From NCBI RefSeq assembly GCF_028554725.1, contig NC_071672.1, positions 4,866,501-4,930,500 on the forward strand: 64,000 nt of DNA, read 5' to 3'. This document shows, piece after piece, positions 33,453 through 45,299 of this stretch. Within the stretch, counting starts at the first letter, position 1. The number at the start of each line of letters is the position of its first letter. The notes under the pieces are model-generated. The model saw only the letters and a list, made by a program, of their open reading frames with translations. It was not told the origin of the DNA and made no database searches. Origin of the DNA: Zeugodacus cucurbitae. Its lineage: Eukaryota > Arthropoda > Insecta > Diptera > Tephritidae. The translations under genes and the position numbers were made by a program.

Positions 33453-34491
33453 TTGTCCTGTTCTGTCTTGTCATGTCATGTCATGTCATGTGTTGTGTTG
33501 TTTTGTCTTGTCTTGTTTTGTTTTGTCTTGTCATGTCTTGTCTTGTCTTGTCTTGTCTTGTCCTGTTCTGTCTTGTCATGTCATGTCATGTCATGTGTTG
33601 TGTTGTTTTGTCTTGTCTTGTTTTGTTTTGTCTTGTCATGTCTTGTCTTGTCTTGTCTTGTCTTGTCTTGTATTGTCTTGTCTTGTCTTGTTTTGTCTTG
33701 TCTTGTCTTGTCTTGTCTTGTCTTGTCTTGTCTTGTCTTGTCTTGTCTTGTTTTGTCTTGTCATGTCTTGTCTTGTCTTGTCTTGTTTTGCCTTGTCTTG
33801 TCTTGTCTTGTCTTGTGTTGTGTTGTCTTGTCTTGTCTTGTCTTGTCTTGTCTTGTCTTGTCTTGTCTTGTCTTGTCTTGTCTTGTCTTGTTTTGTTTTG
33901 TCTTGTCATGTCTTGTCTTGTTTTGCCTTGTCTTGTCTTGTGTTGTCTTGTCTTGTCTTGTCTTGTCTTGTCTTGTCTTGTCTTGTCTTGTCTTGTCTTG
34001 TCTTGTCTTGTCTTGTCTTGTCTTGTCTTGTCTTGTCTTGTCTTGTCTTGTCTTGTCTTGTCTTGTCTTGTCTTGTCTTGTCCTGTTCTGTCTTGTCATG
34101 TCATGTCATGTCATGTGTTGTGTTGTTTTGTCTTGTCTTGTTTTGTTTTGTCTTGTCATGTCTTGTCTTGTCTTGTCTTGTCTTGTCTTGTCTTGTCCTG
34201 TTCTGTCTTGTCATGTCATGTCATGTCATGTGTTGTGTTGTTTTGTCTTGTCTTGTTTTGTTTTGTCTTGTCATGTCTTGTCTTGTCTTGTCTTGTCTTG
34301 TCTTGTTTTGTCTTGTCTTGTCTTGTTTTGTCTTGTCTTGTCCTGTTCTGTCTTGTCATGTCATGTGTTGCTTTGTCTTGTCTTGTCTTGTCTTGTCTTG
34401 TCCTGTTCTGTCTTGTCATGTCATGTGTTGTTTTGTCTTGTCTTGTCTTGTTTTGTCTTGTCTTGTCCTGTTCTGTCTTGTCATGTCATGT

Positions 34492-34522
<31 letters not shown>

Positions 34523-34616
34523 TTGTCCTGTTCTGTCTTGTCATGTCATGTGTTGTTTTGTCTTGTCTTGTCTTGTTTTGTCTTGTCTTGTCCTGTTCTG
34601 TCTTGTCATGTCATGT

Positions 34617-34647
<31 letters not shown>

Positions 34648-34746
34648 TTGTCCTGTTCTGTCTTGTCATGTCATGTGTTGTTTTGTCTTGTCTTGTCTTG
34701 TTTTGTCTTGTCTTGTCCTGTTCTGTCTTGTCATGTCATGTCATGT

Positions 34747-34777
<31 letters not shown>

Positions 34778-34959
34778 TTGTCTTGTCTTGTCTTGTCTTG
34801 TCTTGTCTTGTCTTGTCTTGTCTTGTCTTGTCTTGTCTTGTCTTGTCTTGTCTTGTCTTGTCTTGTCTTGTCTTGTCTTGTCTTGTCTTGTCTTGTCTTG
34901 TCTTGTCTTGTCTTGTCTTGTCTTGTCTTGTCTTGTTTTGTCTTGTCTTGTCTTGTCTT
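32780..34959 (+). repeat. Cassette field 2
   Basis: About 17 GTCCT-GTTCT cassettes. TTCAT lies at 33210 within a TTCTT-rich section shared with other D-linked fields. The 3' end is a regular dimer array (34340-34714), followed by about 180 bp of pure GTCTT before E copy 2. Confidence 0.84.
34340..34714 (+). repeat. 125-bp cassette dimer in three tandem copies
   Basis: GTCCT of successive cassettes starts at 34340, 34400, 34465, 34525, 34590, 34650 and 34715, so spacing alternates 60 and 65 bp. The two halves differ by a GTTTT present only in the 65-bp form. The first copy has GCTTT where the others have GTTTT. This is a clean dimeric HOR of 25 units. Confidence 0.92.
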
Positions 34960-37900
34960 GTCATGTCATGTCATGTCGTATGTTGTGTTGTTTTGTCTTG
35001 TCTTGTTTTGTCTTGTCATGTCTTATCTTGTCTTGTCTTGTCTTGTCTTGTCTTGTCTTGTCTTGTGTTGTCTTGTCCTGTCTTGTCTTGTCTTGTCTTG
35101 TTTTGTCTTGTCTTGTCTTCTTTTGTTTTGTCTTGTTTTGTCTTGTCATGTCTTGTCTTGTCTTGTCTTGTCTTGTCTTGTCTTCTTTTGTTTTGTCTTG
35201 TTTTGTCTTGTCATGTCTTGTCTTGTCTTGTCATGTCATGGCATGTCGTGTGTTGTGTTGTTTTGTCTTGTCTTGTTTTGTTTTGTCTTGTCATGTCTTG
35301 TCTTGTCTTGTTTTGTCTTGTCTTGTCTTGTGTTGTCTTGTCTTGTCTTTTCTTTTCTTGTCTTGTCTTGTCTTGTCTTGTCATGTCATGTCATGTCGTA
35401 TGTTGTGTTGTGTTGTTTTGTCTTGTCTTGTGTTGTCTTGTGTTGTCTTGTCTTGTCTTGTATTGTCTTGTCTTGTCTTGTCTTGTCTTGTCTTGTTTTG
35501 TCTTGTCTTGTCTTGTGTTGTCTTGTCTTGTCTTTTATTTTCTTGTCTTGTCTTGTCTTGTCTTGTCTTGTCATGTCATGTCATGTCGTATGTTGTGTTG
35601 TGTTGTTTTGTCTTGTCTTGTGTTGTCTTGTGTTGTCTTGTCTTGTCTTGTATTGTCTTGTCTTGTCTTGTCTTGTCTTGTCTTGTCTTGTCTTGTCTTG
35701 TCTTGTCTTGTCTTGTCTTGTCTTGTCTTGTCTTGTCTTGTCTTGTCTTGTCTTGTCTTGTCTTGTCTTGTCTTGTCTTGTCTTGTCTTGTCTTGTCTTG
35801 TCTTGTCTTGTCTTGTCTTGTCTTGCCTTGTCTTGTCTTCTTTTGTTTTGTCTTGTTTTGTCTTGTCATGTCTTGTCTTGTCTTGTCTTGTCTTCTTTTG
35901 TTTTGTCTTGTCTTGTCTTGTCCTTTTCTGTCTTGTCTTGTCATGTCTTTTCTTGTCTTGTCTTGTCTTGTCTTGTCTTGTCTTGTCTTGTCTTGTCTTG
36001 TCTTGTCTTGTCTTGTCTTGTCTTGTCTTGTCTTGTCTTGTCTTGTCTTGTCTTGTCTTGTCTTGTCTTGTCTTGTCTTGTCTTGTCTTGTCTTGTCTTG
36101 TCTTGTCTTGTCTTGTCTTGTCTTGTCTTGTCTTGTCTTGTCTTGTCTTGTCTTGTCTTGTCTTGTCTTGTCTTGTCTTGTCTTGTCTTGTCTTGTCATG
36201 TCATGTCATGTCGTATGTTGTGTTGTTTTGTCTTGTCTTGTCTTGTCTTTTCTTTTCTTGTCTTGTCTTGTCTTGTCTTGTCATGTCATGTCATGTCGTA
36301 TGTTGTGTTGTGTTGTTTTGTCTTGTCTTGTGTTGTCTTGTCTTGTGTTGTCTTGTGTTGTCTTGTCTTGTCTTGTCTTGTCTTGTCTTGTCTTGTCTTG
36401 TCTTGTCTTGTCTTGTCTTGTCTTGTCTTGTCTTGTCTTGTCTTGTCTTGTCTTGTCTTGTCTTGTCTTGTCTTGTCTTGCCTTGTCTTGTCTTCTTTTG
36501 TTTTGTCTTGTTTTGTCTTGTCATGTCTTGTCTTTTCTTGTCTTGTCTTGTCTTGTCTTGTCTTGTCTTGTCTTGTCCTTTTCTGTCTTGTCTTGTCTTG
36601 TCATGTCATGTCATGTCGTATGTTGTGTTGTTTTGTCTTGTCTTGTTTTGTCTTGTCATGTCTTGTCTTGTCTTGTTTTGTCTTGTCTTGTCTTGTCTTG
36701 TCTTGTCTTCTTTTGTTTTGTTTTGTCTTGTTTTGTCTTGTTTTGTCTTGTCATGTCTTGTCTTGTCTTGTTTTGTCTTGTCTTGTCTTGTCTTGTCTTG
36801 TCTTGTCTTGTCTTGTCTTGTCTTGTCTTGTCATGTCATGTCATGTCGTATGTTGTGTTGTTTTGTCTTGTCTTGTTTTGTCTTGTCATGTCTTGTCTTG
36901 TCTTGTTTTGTCTTGTCTTGTCTTGTCTTGTCTTGTCTTGTCTTCTTTTGTTTTGTTTTGTCTTGTTTTGTCTTGTCATGTCTTGTCTTGTCTTGTTTTG
37001 TCTTGTCTTGTCTTGTCTTGTCTTGTCTTGTCTTGTCTTGTCTTGTCTTGTCTTGTCTTGTCTTGTCTTGTCTTGTCTTCTTTTGTCTTGTTTTGTCTTG
37101 TCTTGTCTTGTCTTGTCTTGTCTTGTCTTGTCTTGTCTTGTCTTGTCTTGTCTTGTCTTGTCTTGTCTTGTCTTGTCTTGTCTTGTCTTGTCTTGTCTTG
37201 TCTTGTCTTGTCTTGTCTTGTCTTGTCTTGTCTTGTCTTGTCTTGTCTTGTCTTGTCTTGTCTTGTCTTGTCTTGTCTTGTCTTGTCTTGTCTTGTCTTG
37301 TCTTGTCTTGTCTTGTCTTCTTTTGTTTTGTTTTGTCTTGTTTTGTCTTGTCATGTCTTGTCTTGTCTTGTTTTGTCTTGTCTTGTCTTGTGTTGTCTTG
37401 TCTTGTCTTGTCTTGTCTTGTCTTGTCTTGTCTTGTCTTGTCTTGTCTTGTCTTGTCTTGTCTTGTCTTGTCTTGTCTTGTCTTGTCTTGTCTTGTCTTG
37501 TCTTGTCTTGTCTTGTCTTGTCTTGTCTTGTATTGTCTTGTCTTGTCTTGTCTTGTCTTGTCTTGTATTGTCTTGTCTTGTCTTGTCTTGTCTTGTCTTG
37601 TCTTGTCTTGTCATGTCATGTCATGTCGTATGTTGTGTTGTTTTGTCTTGTCTTGTTTTGTCTTGTCTTGTCTTGTCTTGTCTTGTATTGTCTTGTCTTG
37701 TCTTGTCTTGTCTTGTCTTGTCTTGTCTTGTCTTGTCTTGTCTTGTCTTGTCTTGTCATGTCATGTCATGTCGTATGTTGTGTTGTTTTGTCTTGTCTTG
37801 TTTTGTCTTGTCTTGTCTTGTCTTGTATTGTCTTGTCTTGTCTTGTCTTGTCTTGTCTTGTCTTGTCTTGTCTTGTCTTGTCTTGTCTTGTCTTGTCTTG

Positions 37901-38424
37901 TCTTGTCTTGTCTTGTCATGTCATGTCATGTCGTATGTTGTGTTGTTTTGTCTTGTCTTGTTTTGTCTTGTCATGTCTTGTCTTGTCTTGTTTTGTCTTG
38001 TCTTGTCTAGTGTTGTGTTGTCTTGTCTTGTCTTGTCTTGTCTTGTCTTGTCTTGTCTTGTCTTGTCTTGTCTTGTCTTGTCTTGTCTTGTCTTGTCTTG
38101 TCTTGTCTTCTTTTGTTTTGTCTTGTTTTGTCTTGTCATGTCTTGTCTTGTCTTGTCTTGTCTTGTCATGTCATGTCATGTCTTTTCTTGTCTTGTCTTG
38201 TCATGTCTTGTCTTGTCTTGTCTTGTCTTGGCATGTCATGTCATGTCTTTTCTTGTCTTGTCTTGTCTTGTCTTGTCTTGTCTTGTCTTGTCTTGTCTTG
38301 TCTTGTCTTGTCTTGTCTTGTCTTGTCTTGTCATGTCATGTCTTGTCTTGTCTTGTCTTGTCTTGTCTTGTCTTTTCTTGTCTTGTCTTGTCTTGTCTTG
38401 TCTTGTCTTGTCTTGTCTTGTCTT
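34960..38424 (+). repeat. E superunit, copy 2
   Basis: GGCAT at 35240 and TTATT at 35535 (295 bp apart). The GTCGT after GGCAT is followed by GTGTT where the others have ATGTT. GTCCT-TTTCT lies at 35920 and 36575. The end section has TAG at 38008-38010 and a GGCAT at 38230, both found exactly 10,255 bp later in E copy 5. Confidence 0.84.
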
Positions 38425-38664
38425 GTCCTGTCCCGTCGTGTGTTGTGTTGTTTTGTCTTGTCTTGTGTTGTTTTGTCGTGTCATGTCTTGTCTTGTCTTG
38501 TCATGTCATGTCATGTGTTGTTTTGTCTTGTCTGGTCTTGTCTTGTCTTGTCTTGTCTTGTATTGTCTTGTCTTGTCTTGTCTTGTCTTGTCTTGTCATG
38601 TCATGTCTTGTCTTGTCTTGTCTTGTCTCGTCCTGTTCTGTCTTGTCTTGTCATGTCATGTTAT
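38425..38664 (+). repeat. D head, copy 3
   Basis: GTCCT, GTCCC, GTCGT at 38425 to GTTAT at 38660-38664. Partner of copy 4: both anchors are displaced by exactly 10,255 bp. Confidence 0.87.
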
Positions 38665-38671
38665 GTCATGT

Positions 38672-38702
<31 letters not shown>

Positions 38703-38791
38703 TTGTCTTGTCTTGTCCTGTTCTGTCTTGTCATGTCATGTGTTGTTTTGTCTTGTCTTGTCCTGTTCTGTCTTGTCATGTCATGTCATGT

Positions 38792-38822
<31 letters not shown>

Positions 38823-39566
38823 TTGTCTTGTCTTGTCTTGTCTTGTCTTGTCTTGTCTTGTCTTGTCTTGTCTTGTCCTGTTCTGTCTTGTCATGTCATG
38901 TCATGTCATGTGTTGTGTTGTTTTGTCTTGTCTTGTTTTGTTTTGTCTTGTCATGTCTTGTCTTGTCTTGTCTTGTTTTGCCTTGTCTTGTCTTGTGTTG
39001 TCTTGTCTTGTCTTTTCTTTTCTTGTCTTGTCTTGTCTTGTCTTGTCTTTTCTTTTCTTGTCTTTTCTTGTCTTTTCATGTCTTGTCTTTTCTTGTCTTG
39101 TCTTGTGTTGTGTTGTCTTGTCTTGTCTTGTCTTGTCTTGTCTTGTCTTGTCTTGTCTTGTCTTGTCTTGTCTTGTCTTGTCTTGTCTTGTCTTGTCTTG
39201 TCTTGTCTTGTCCTGTTCTGTCTTGTCATGTCATGTCATGTCATGTGTTGTGTTGTTTTGTCTTGTCTTGTTTTGTTTTGTCTTGTCATGTCTTGTCTTG
39301 TCTTGTCTTGTCTTGTCTTGTTTTGTCTTGTCTTGTCTTGTGTTGTCTTGTCTTGTCTTGTCTTGTGTTGTGTTGTCTTGTCTTGTCTTGTCTTGTCTTG
39401 TCTTGTCTTGTCTTGTCTTGTCCTGTTCTGTCTTGTCATGTCATGTCATGTCATGTGTTGTGTTGTTTTGTCTTGTCTTGTTTTGTTTTGTCTTGTCATG
39501 TCTTGTCTTGTCTTGTCTTGTTTTGTCTTGTCTTGTCCTGTTCTGTCTTGTCATGTCATGTCATGT

Positions 39567-39597
<31 letters not shown>

Positions 39598-40051
39598 TTG
39601 TCTTGTCTTGTCTTGTCTTGTCTTGTCTTGTCTTGTCTTGTCTTGTCTTGTCTTGTCTTGTCTTGTCTTGTCTTGTCTTGTCTTGTCTTGTCTTGTCTTG
39701 TCCTGTTCTGTCTTGTCATGTCATGTCATGTCATGTGTTGTGTTGTTTTGTCTTTTCTTGTTTTGTTTTGTCTTGTCATGTCTTTTCTTGTCTTGTCTTG
39801 TTTTGTCTTGTCTTGTCTTGTGTTGTCTTGTCTTGTCTTGTCTTTTCTTGTCTTGTCTTGTCTTGTGTTGTCTTGTCTTGTCTTGCCTTGTCTTTTCGTG
39901 TCTTTTCTTGTCTTGTCTTTTCTTGTCTTGTCTTGTCTTGTTTTGTCTTGTCTTGTCCTGTTCTGTCTTGTCATGTCATGTGTTGTTTTGTCTTGTCTTG
40001 TCTTGTTTTGTCTTGTCTTGTCCTGTTCTGTCTTGTCATGTCATGTCATGT

Positions 40052-40082
<31 letters not shown>

Positions 40083-40304
40083 TTGTCTTGTCTTGTCTTG
40101 TCTTGTCTTGTCTTGTCTTGTCTTGTCTTGTCTTGTCTTGTCTTGTCTTGTCTTGTCTTGTCTTGTCTTGTCTTGTCTTGTCTTGTCTTGTCTTGTCTTG
40201 TCTTGTCTTGTCTTGTCTTGTCTTGTCTTGTCTTGTCTTGTCTTGTCTTGTCTTGTCTTGTCTTGTCTTGTCTTGTCTTGTTTTGTCTTGTCTTGTCTTG
40301 TCTT
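38665..40304 (+). repeat. Cassette field 3
   Basis: GTCCT-GTTCT cassettes with a TTCTT-rich section around TTCAT (39075) and a TTCGT section (39895) preceded by GCCTT. About 225 bp of nearly pure GTCTT leads into E copy 3. The last ~400 bp are repeated before E copy 4 (TTCGT at 42420). Confidence 0.83.
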
Positions 40305-42081
40305 GTCATGTCATGTCATGTCGTATGTTGTGTTGTTTTGTCTTGTCTTGTTTTGTCTTGTCATGTCTTATCTTGTCTTGTCTTGTCTTGTCTTGTCTTG
40401 TCTTGTCTTGTGTTGTCTTGTCCTGTCTTGTCTTGTCTTGTCTTGTTTTGTCTTGTCTTGTCTTCTTTTGTTTTGTCTTGTTTTGTCTTGTCATGTCTTG
40501 TCTTGTCTTGTCATGTCATGGCATGTCGTATGTTGTGTTGTTTTGTCTTGTCTTGTTTTGTTTTATCTTGTCATGTCTTGTCTTGTCTTGTTTTGTCTTG
40601 TCTTGTCTTGTGTTGTCTTGTCTTGTCTTTTCTTTTCTTGTCTTGTCTTGTCTTGTCTTGTCATGTCATGTCATGTCGTATGTTGTGTTGTGTTGTTTTG
40701 TCTTGTCTTGTGTTGTCTTGTGTTGTCTTGTCTTGTCTTGTATTGTCTTGTCTTGTCTTGTCTTGTCTTGTCTTGTTTTGTCTTGTCTTGTCTTGTGTTG
40801 TCTTGTCTTGTCTTTTATTTTCTTGTCTTGTCTTGTCTTGTCTTGTCTTGTCTTGTCATGTCATGTCATGTCGTATGGTGTGTTGTGTTGTTTTGTCTTG
40901 TCTTGTGTTGTCTTGTGTTGTCTTGTCTTGTCTTGTATTGTCTTGTCTTGTCTTGTCTTGTCTTGTCTTGTCTTGTCTTGTCTTGTCTTGTCTTGTCTTG
41001 TCTTGTCTTGTCTTGTCTTGTCTTGTCTTGTCTTGTCTTGTCTTGTCTTGTCTTGTCTTGTCTTGTCTTGTCTTGTCTTGTCTTGTCTTGTCTTGTCTTG
41101 TCTTGTCTTGTCTTGTCTTGCCTTGTCTTGTCTTCTTTTGTTTTGTCTTGTTTTGTCTTGTCATGTCTTGTCTTGTCTTGTCTTGTCTTGTCTTGTCTTG
41201 TCCTTTTCTGTCTTGTCTTGTCATGTCTTTTCTTGTCTTGTCTTGTCTTGTCTTGTCTTGTCTTGTCTTGTCTTGTCTTGTCTTGTCTTGTCTTGTCTTG
41301 TCTTGTCTTGTCTTGTCTTGTCTTGTCTTGTCTTGTCTTGTCTTGTCTTGTCTTGTCTTGTCTTGTCTTGTCTTGTCTTGTCTTGTCATGTCATGTCATG
41401 TCGTATGTTGTGTTGTTTTGTCTTGTCTTGTCTTGTCTTTTCTTTTCTTGTCTTGTCTTGTCTTGTCTTGTCATGTCATGTCATGTCGTATGTTGTGTTG
41501 TGTTGTTTTGTCTTGTCTTGTGTTGTCTTGTCTTGTGTTGTCTTGTGTTGTCTTGTCTTGTCTTGTCTTGTCTTGTCTTGTCTTGTCTTGTCTTGTCTTG
41601 TCTTGTCTTGTCTTGTCTTGTCTTGTCTTGTCTTGTCTTGTCTTGTCTTGTCTTGTCTTGCCTTGTCTTGTCTTCTTTTGTTTTGTCTTGTTTTGTCTTG
41701 TCATGTCTTGTCTTGTCTTGTCTTGTCTTGTCTTGTCTTGTCTTGTCTTGTCTTGTCCTTTTCTGTCTTGTCTTGTCTTGTCATGTCATGTCATGTCGTA
41801 TGTTGTGTTGTTTTGTCTTGTCTTGTTTTGTCTTGTCATGTCTTGTCTTGTCTTGTTTTGTCTTGTCTTGTCTTGTCTTGTCTTGTCTTCTTTTGTTTTG
41901 TTTTGTCTTGTTTTGTCTTGTCATGTCTTGTCTTGTCTTGTTTTGTTTTGCCTTGTCTTGTCTTGTGTTGTCTTGTCTTGTCTTTTCTTTTCTTGTCTTG
42001 TCTTGTCTTGTCTTGTCTTTTCTTTTCTTGTCTTTTCTTGTCTTTTCATGTCTTGTCTTTTCTTGTCTTGTCTTGTGTTGT

Positions 42082-42112
<31 letters not shown>

Positions 42113-42576
42113 TTGTCTTGTCTTGTCTTGTCTTGTCTTGTCTTGTCTTGTCTTGTCTTGTCTTGTCTTGTCTTGTCTTGTCTTGTCTTGTCTTGTCTTG
42201 TCTTGTCTTGTCTTGTCTTGTCTTGTCTTGTCCTGTTCTGTCTTGTCATGTCATGTCATGTCATGTGTTGTGTTGTTTTGTCTTTTCTTGTTTTGTTTTG
42301 TCTTGTCATGTCTTTTCTTGTCTTGTCTTGTTTTGTCTTGTCTTGTCTTGTGTTGTCTTGTCTTGTCTTTTCTTGTCTTGTCTTGTCTTGTGTTGTCTTG
42401 TCTTGTCTTGCCTTGTCTTTTCGTGTCTTTTCTTGTCTTGTCTTTTCTTGTCTTGTCTTGTCTTGTTTTGTCTTGTCTTGTCCTGTTCTGTCTTGTCATG
42501 TCATGTGTTGTTTTGTCTTGTCTTGTCTTGTTTTGTCTTGTCTTGTCCTGTTCTGTCTTGTCATGTCATGTCATGT

Positions 42577-42607
<31 letters not shown>

Positions 42608-42809
42608 TTGTCTTGTCTTGTCTTGTCTTGTCTTGTCTTGTCTTGTCTTGTCTTGTCTTGTCTTGTCTTGTCTTGTCTTGTCTTGTCTTGTCTTGTCTTG
42701 TCTTGTCTTGTCTTGTCTTGTCTTGTCTTGTCTTGTCTTGTCTTGTCTTGTCTTGTCTTGTCTTGTCTTGTCTTGTCTTGTCTTGTTTTGTCTTGTCTTG
42801 TCTTGTCTT
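40305..42809 (+). repeat. E superunit, copy 3
   Basis: Shortened 5' part: the GTCGT-to-GGCAT distance is 200 bp against 265-270 elsewhere, because one CTTTT section is missing. GGCAT lies at 40520 and TTATT at 40815 (295 bp). GTCCT-TTTCT lies at 41200 and 41755. One unit reads ATGGT near 40875 in place of ATGTT. A cassette section with TTCAT (42045) and TTCGT (42420) closes it, so copies 3 and 4 are tandem at about 2.5 kb. Confidence 0.83.
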
Positions 42810-45299
42810 GTCATGTCATGTCATGTCGTATGTTGTGTTGTTTTGTCTTGTCTTGTTTTGTCTTGTCATGTCTTATCTTGTCTTGTCTTGTCTTGTCTTG
42901 TCTTGTCTTGTCTTGTCTTGTGTTGTCTTGTCCTGTCTTGTCTTGTCTTGTCTTGTTTTGTCTTGTCTTGTCTTCTTTTGTTTTGTCTTGTTTTGTCTTG
43001 CCATGTCTTGTCTTGTCTTGTCTTGTCTTGTCTTGTCTTCTTTTGTTTTGTCTTGTTTTGTCTTGTCATGTCTTGTCTTGTCTTGTCATGTCATGGCATG
43101 TCGTATGTTGTGTTGTTTTGTCTTGTCTTGTTTTGTTTTGTCTTGTCATGTCTTGTCTTGTCTTGTTTTGTCTTGTCTTGTCTTGTGTTGTCTTGTCTTG
43201 TCTTTTCTTTTCTTGTCTTGTCTTGTCTTGTCTTGTCATGTCATGTCATGTCGTATGTTGTGTTGTGTTGTTTTGTCTTGTCTTGTGTTGTCTTGTGTTG
43301 TCTTGTCTTGTCTTGTATTGTCTTGTCTTGTCTTGTCTTGTCTTGTCTTGTTTTGTCTTGTCTTGTCTTGTGTTGTCTTGTCTTGTCTTTTATTTTCTTG
43401 TCTTGTCTTGTCTTGTCTTGTCTTGTCTTGTCATGTCATGTCATGTCGTATGTTGTGTTGTGTTGTTTTGTCTTGTCTTGTGTTGTCTTGTGTTGTCTTG
43501 TCTTGTCTTGTATTGTCTTGTCTTGTCTTGTCTTGTCTTGTCTTGTCTTGTCTTGTCTTGTCTTGTCTTGTCTTGTCTTGTCTTGTCTTGTCTTGTCTTG
43601 TCTTGTCTTGTCTTGTCTTGTCTTGTCTTGTCTTGTCTTGTCTTGTCTTGTCTTGTCTTGTCTTGTCTTGTCTTGTCTTGTCTTGTCTTGTCTTGTCTTG
43701 TCTTGTCTTGTCTTGTCTTGTCTTGTCTTGCCTTGTCTTGTCTTCTTTTGTTTTGTCTTGTTTTGTCTTGTCATGTCTTGTCTTGTCTTGTCTTGTCTTG
43801 TCTTGTCTTGTCCTTTTCTGTCTTGTCTTGTCATGTCTTTTCTTGTCTTGTCTTGTCTTGTCTTGTCTTGTCTTGTCTTGTCATGTCATGTCATGTCGTA
43901 TGTTGTGTTGTTTTGTCTTGTCTTGTCTTGTCTTTTCTTTTCTTGTCTTGTCTTGTCTTGTCTTGTCATGTCATGTCATGTCGTATGTTGTGTTGTGTTG
44001 TTTTGTCTTGTCTTGTGTTGTTTTGTCTTGTGTTGTCTTGTGTTGTCTTGTCTTGTCTTGTCTTGTCTTGTCTTGTCTTGTCTTGTCTTGTCTTGTCTTG
44101 TCTTGTCTTGTCTTGTCTTGTCTTGTCTTGTCTTGTCTTGTCTTGTCTTGTCTTGTCTTGCCTTGTCTTGTCTTCTTTTGTTTTGTCTTGTTTTGTCTTG
44201 TCATGTCTTGTCTTGTCTTGTCTTGTCTTGTCTTGTCTTGTCTTGTCTTGTCTTGTCCTTTTCTGTCTTGTCTTGTCTTGTCATGTCATGTCATGTCGTA
44301 TGTTGTGTTGTTTTGTCTTGTCTTGTTTTGTCTTGTCATGTCTTGTCTTGTCTTGTTTTGTCTTGTCTTGTCTTGTCTTGTCTTGTCTTCTTTTGTTTTG
44401 TTTTGTCTTGTTTTGTCTTGTCATGTCTTGTCTTGTCTTGTTTTGTCTTGTCTTGTCTTGTCTTGTCTTGTCTTGTCTTGTCTTGTCTTGTCATGTCATG
44501 TCATGTCGTATGTTGTGTTGTTTTGTCTTGTCTTGTTTTGTCTTGTCATGTCTTGTCTTGTCTTGTTTTGTCTTGTCTTGTCTTGTCTTGTCTTGTCTTC
44601 TTTTGTTTTGTTTTGTCTTGTTTTGTCTTGTCATGTCTTGTCTTGTCTTGTTTTGTCTTGTCTTGTCTTGTCTTGTCTTGTCTTGTCTTGTCTTGTCTTG
44701 TCTTGTCTTGTCTTGTCTTGTCTTCTTTTGTCTTGTTTTGTCTTGTCTTGTCTTGTCTTGTCTTGTCTTGTCTTGTCTTGTCTTGTCTTGTCTTGTCTTG
44801 TCTTGTCTTGTCTTGTCTTGTCTTGTCTTGTCTTGTCTTGTCTTGTCTTGTCTTGTCTTGTCTTGTCTTGTCTTGTCTTGTCTTGTCTTGTCTTGTCTTG
44901 TCTTGTCTTGTCTTGTCTTGTCTTGTCTTGTCTTGTCTTGTCTTGTCTTGTCTTCTTTTGTTTTGTTTTGTCTTGTTTTGTCTTGTCATGTCTTGTCTTG
45001 TCTTGTTTTGTCTTGTCTTGTCTTGTGTTGTCTTGTCTTGTCTTGTCTTGTCTTGTCTTGTCTTGTCTTGTCTTGTCTTGTCTTGTCTTGTCTTGTCTTG
45101 TCTTGTCATGTCATGTCATGTCGTATGTTGTGTTGTTTTGTCTTGTCTTGTTTTGTCTTGTCTTGTCGTGTCTTGTCTTGTCTTGTCTTGTCTTGTCTTG
45201 TCTTGTCTTGTCTTGTCTTGTCTTGTCTTGTCTTGTCTTGTCTTGTCTTGTCTTGTCTTGTCTTGTCTTGTCTTGTTTTGTCTTGTCTTGTCTTGTCTT
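42810..45299 (+). repeat. E superunit, copy 4 (2,490 bp)
   Basis: GGCAT at 43095, TTATT at 43390, GTCCT-TTTCT at 43810 and 44255. It has no D head or cassette field and runs directly into copy 5. A GCCAT replaces GTCAT near 43011. Confidence 0.85.
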
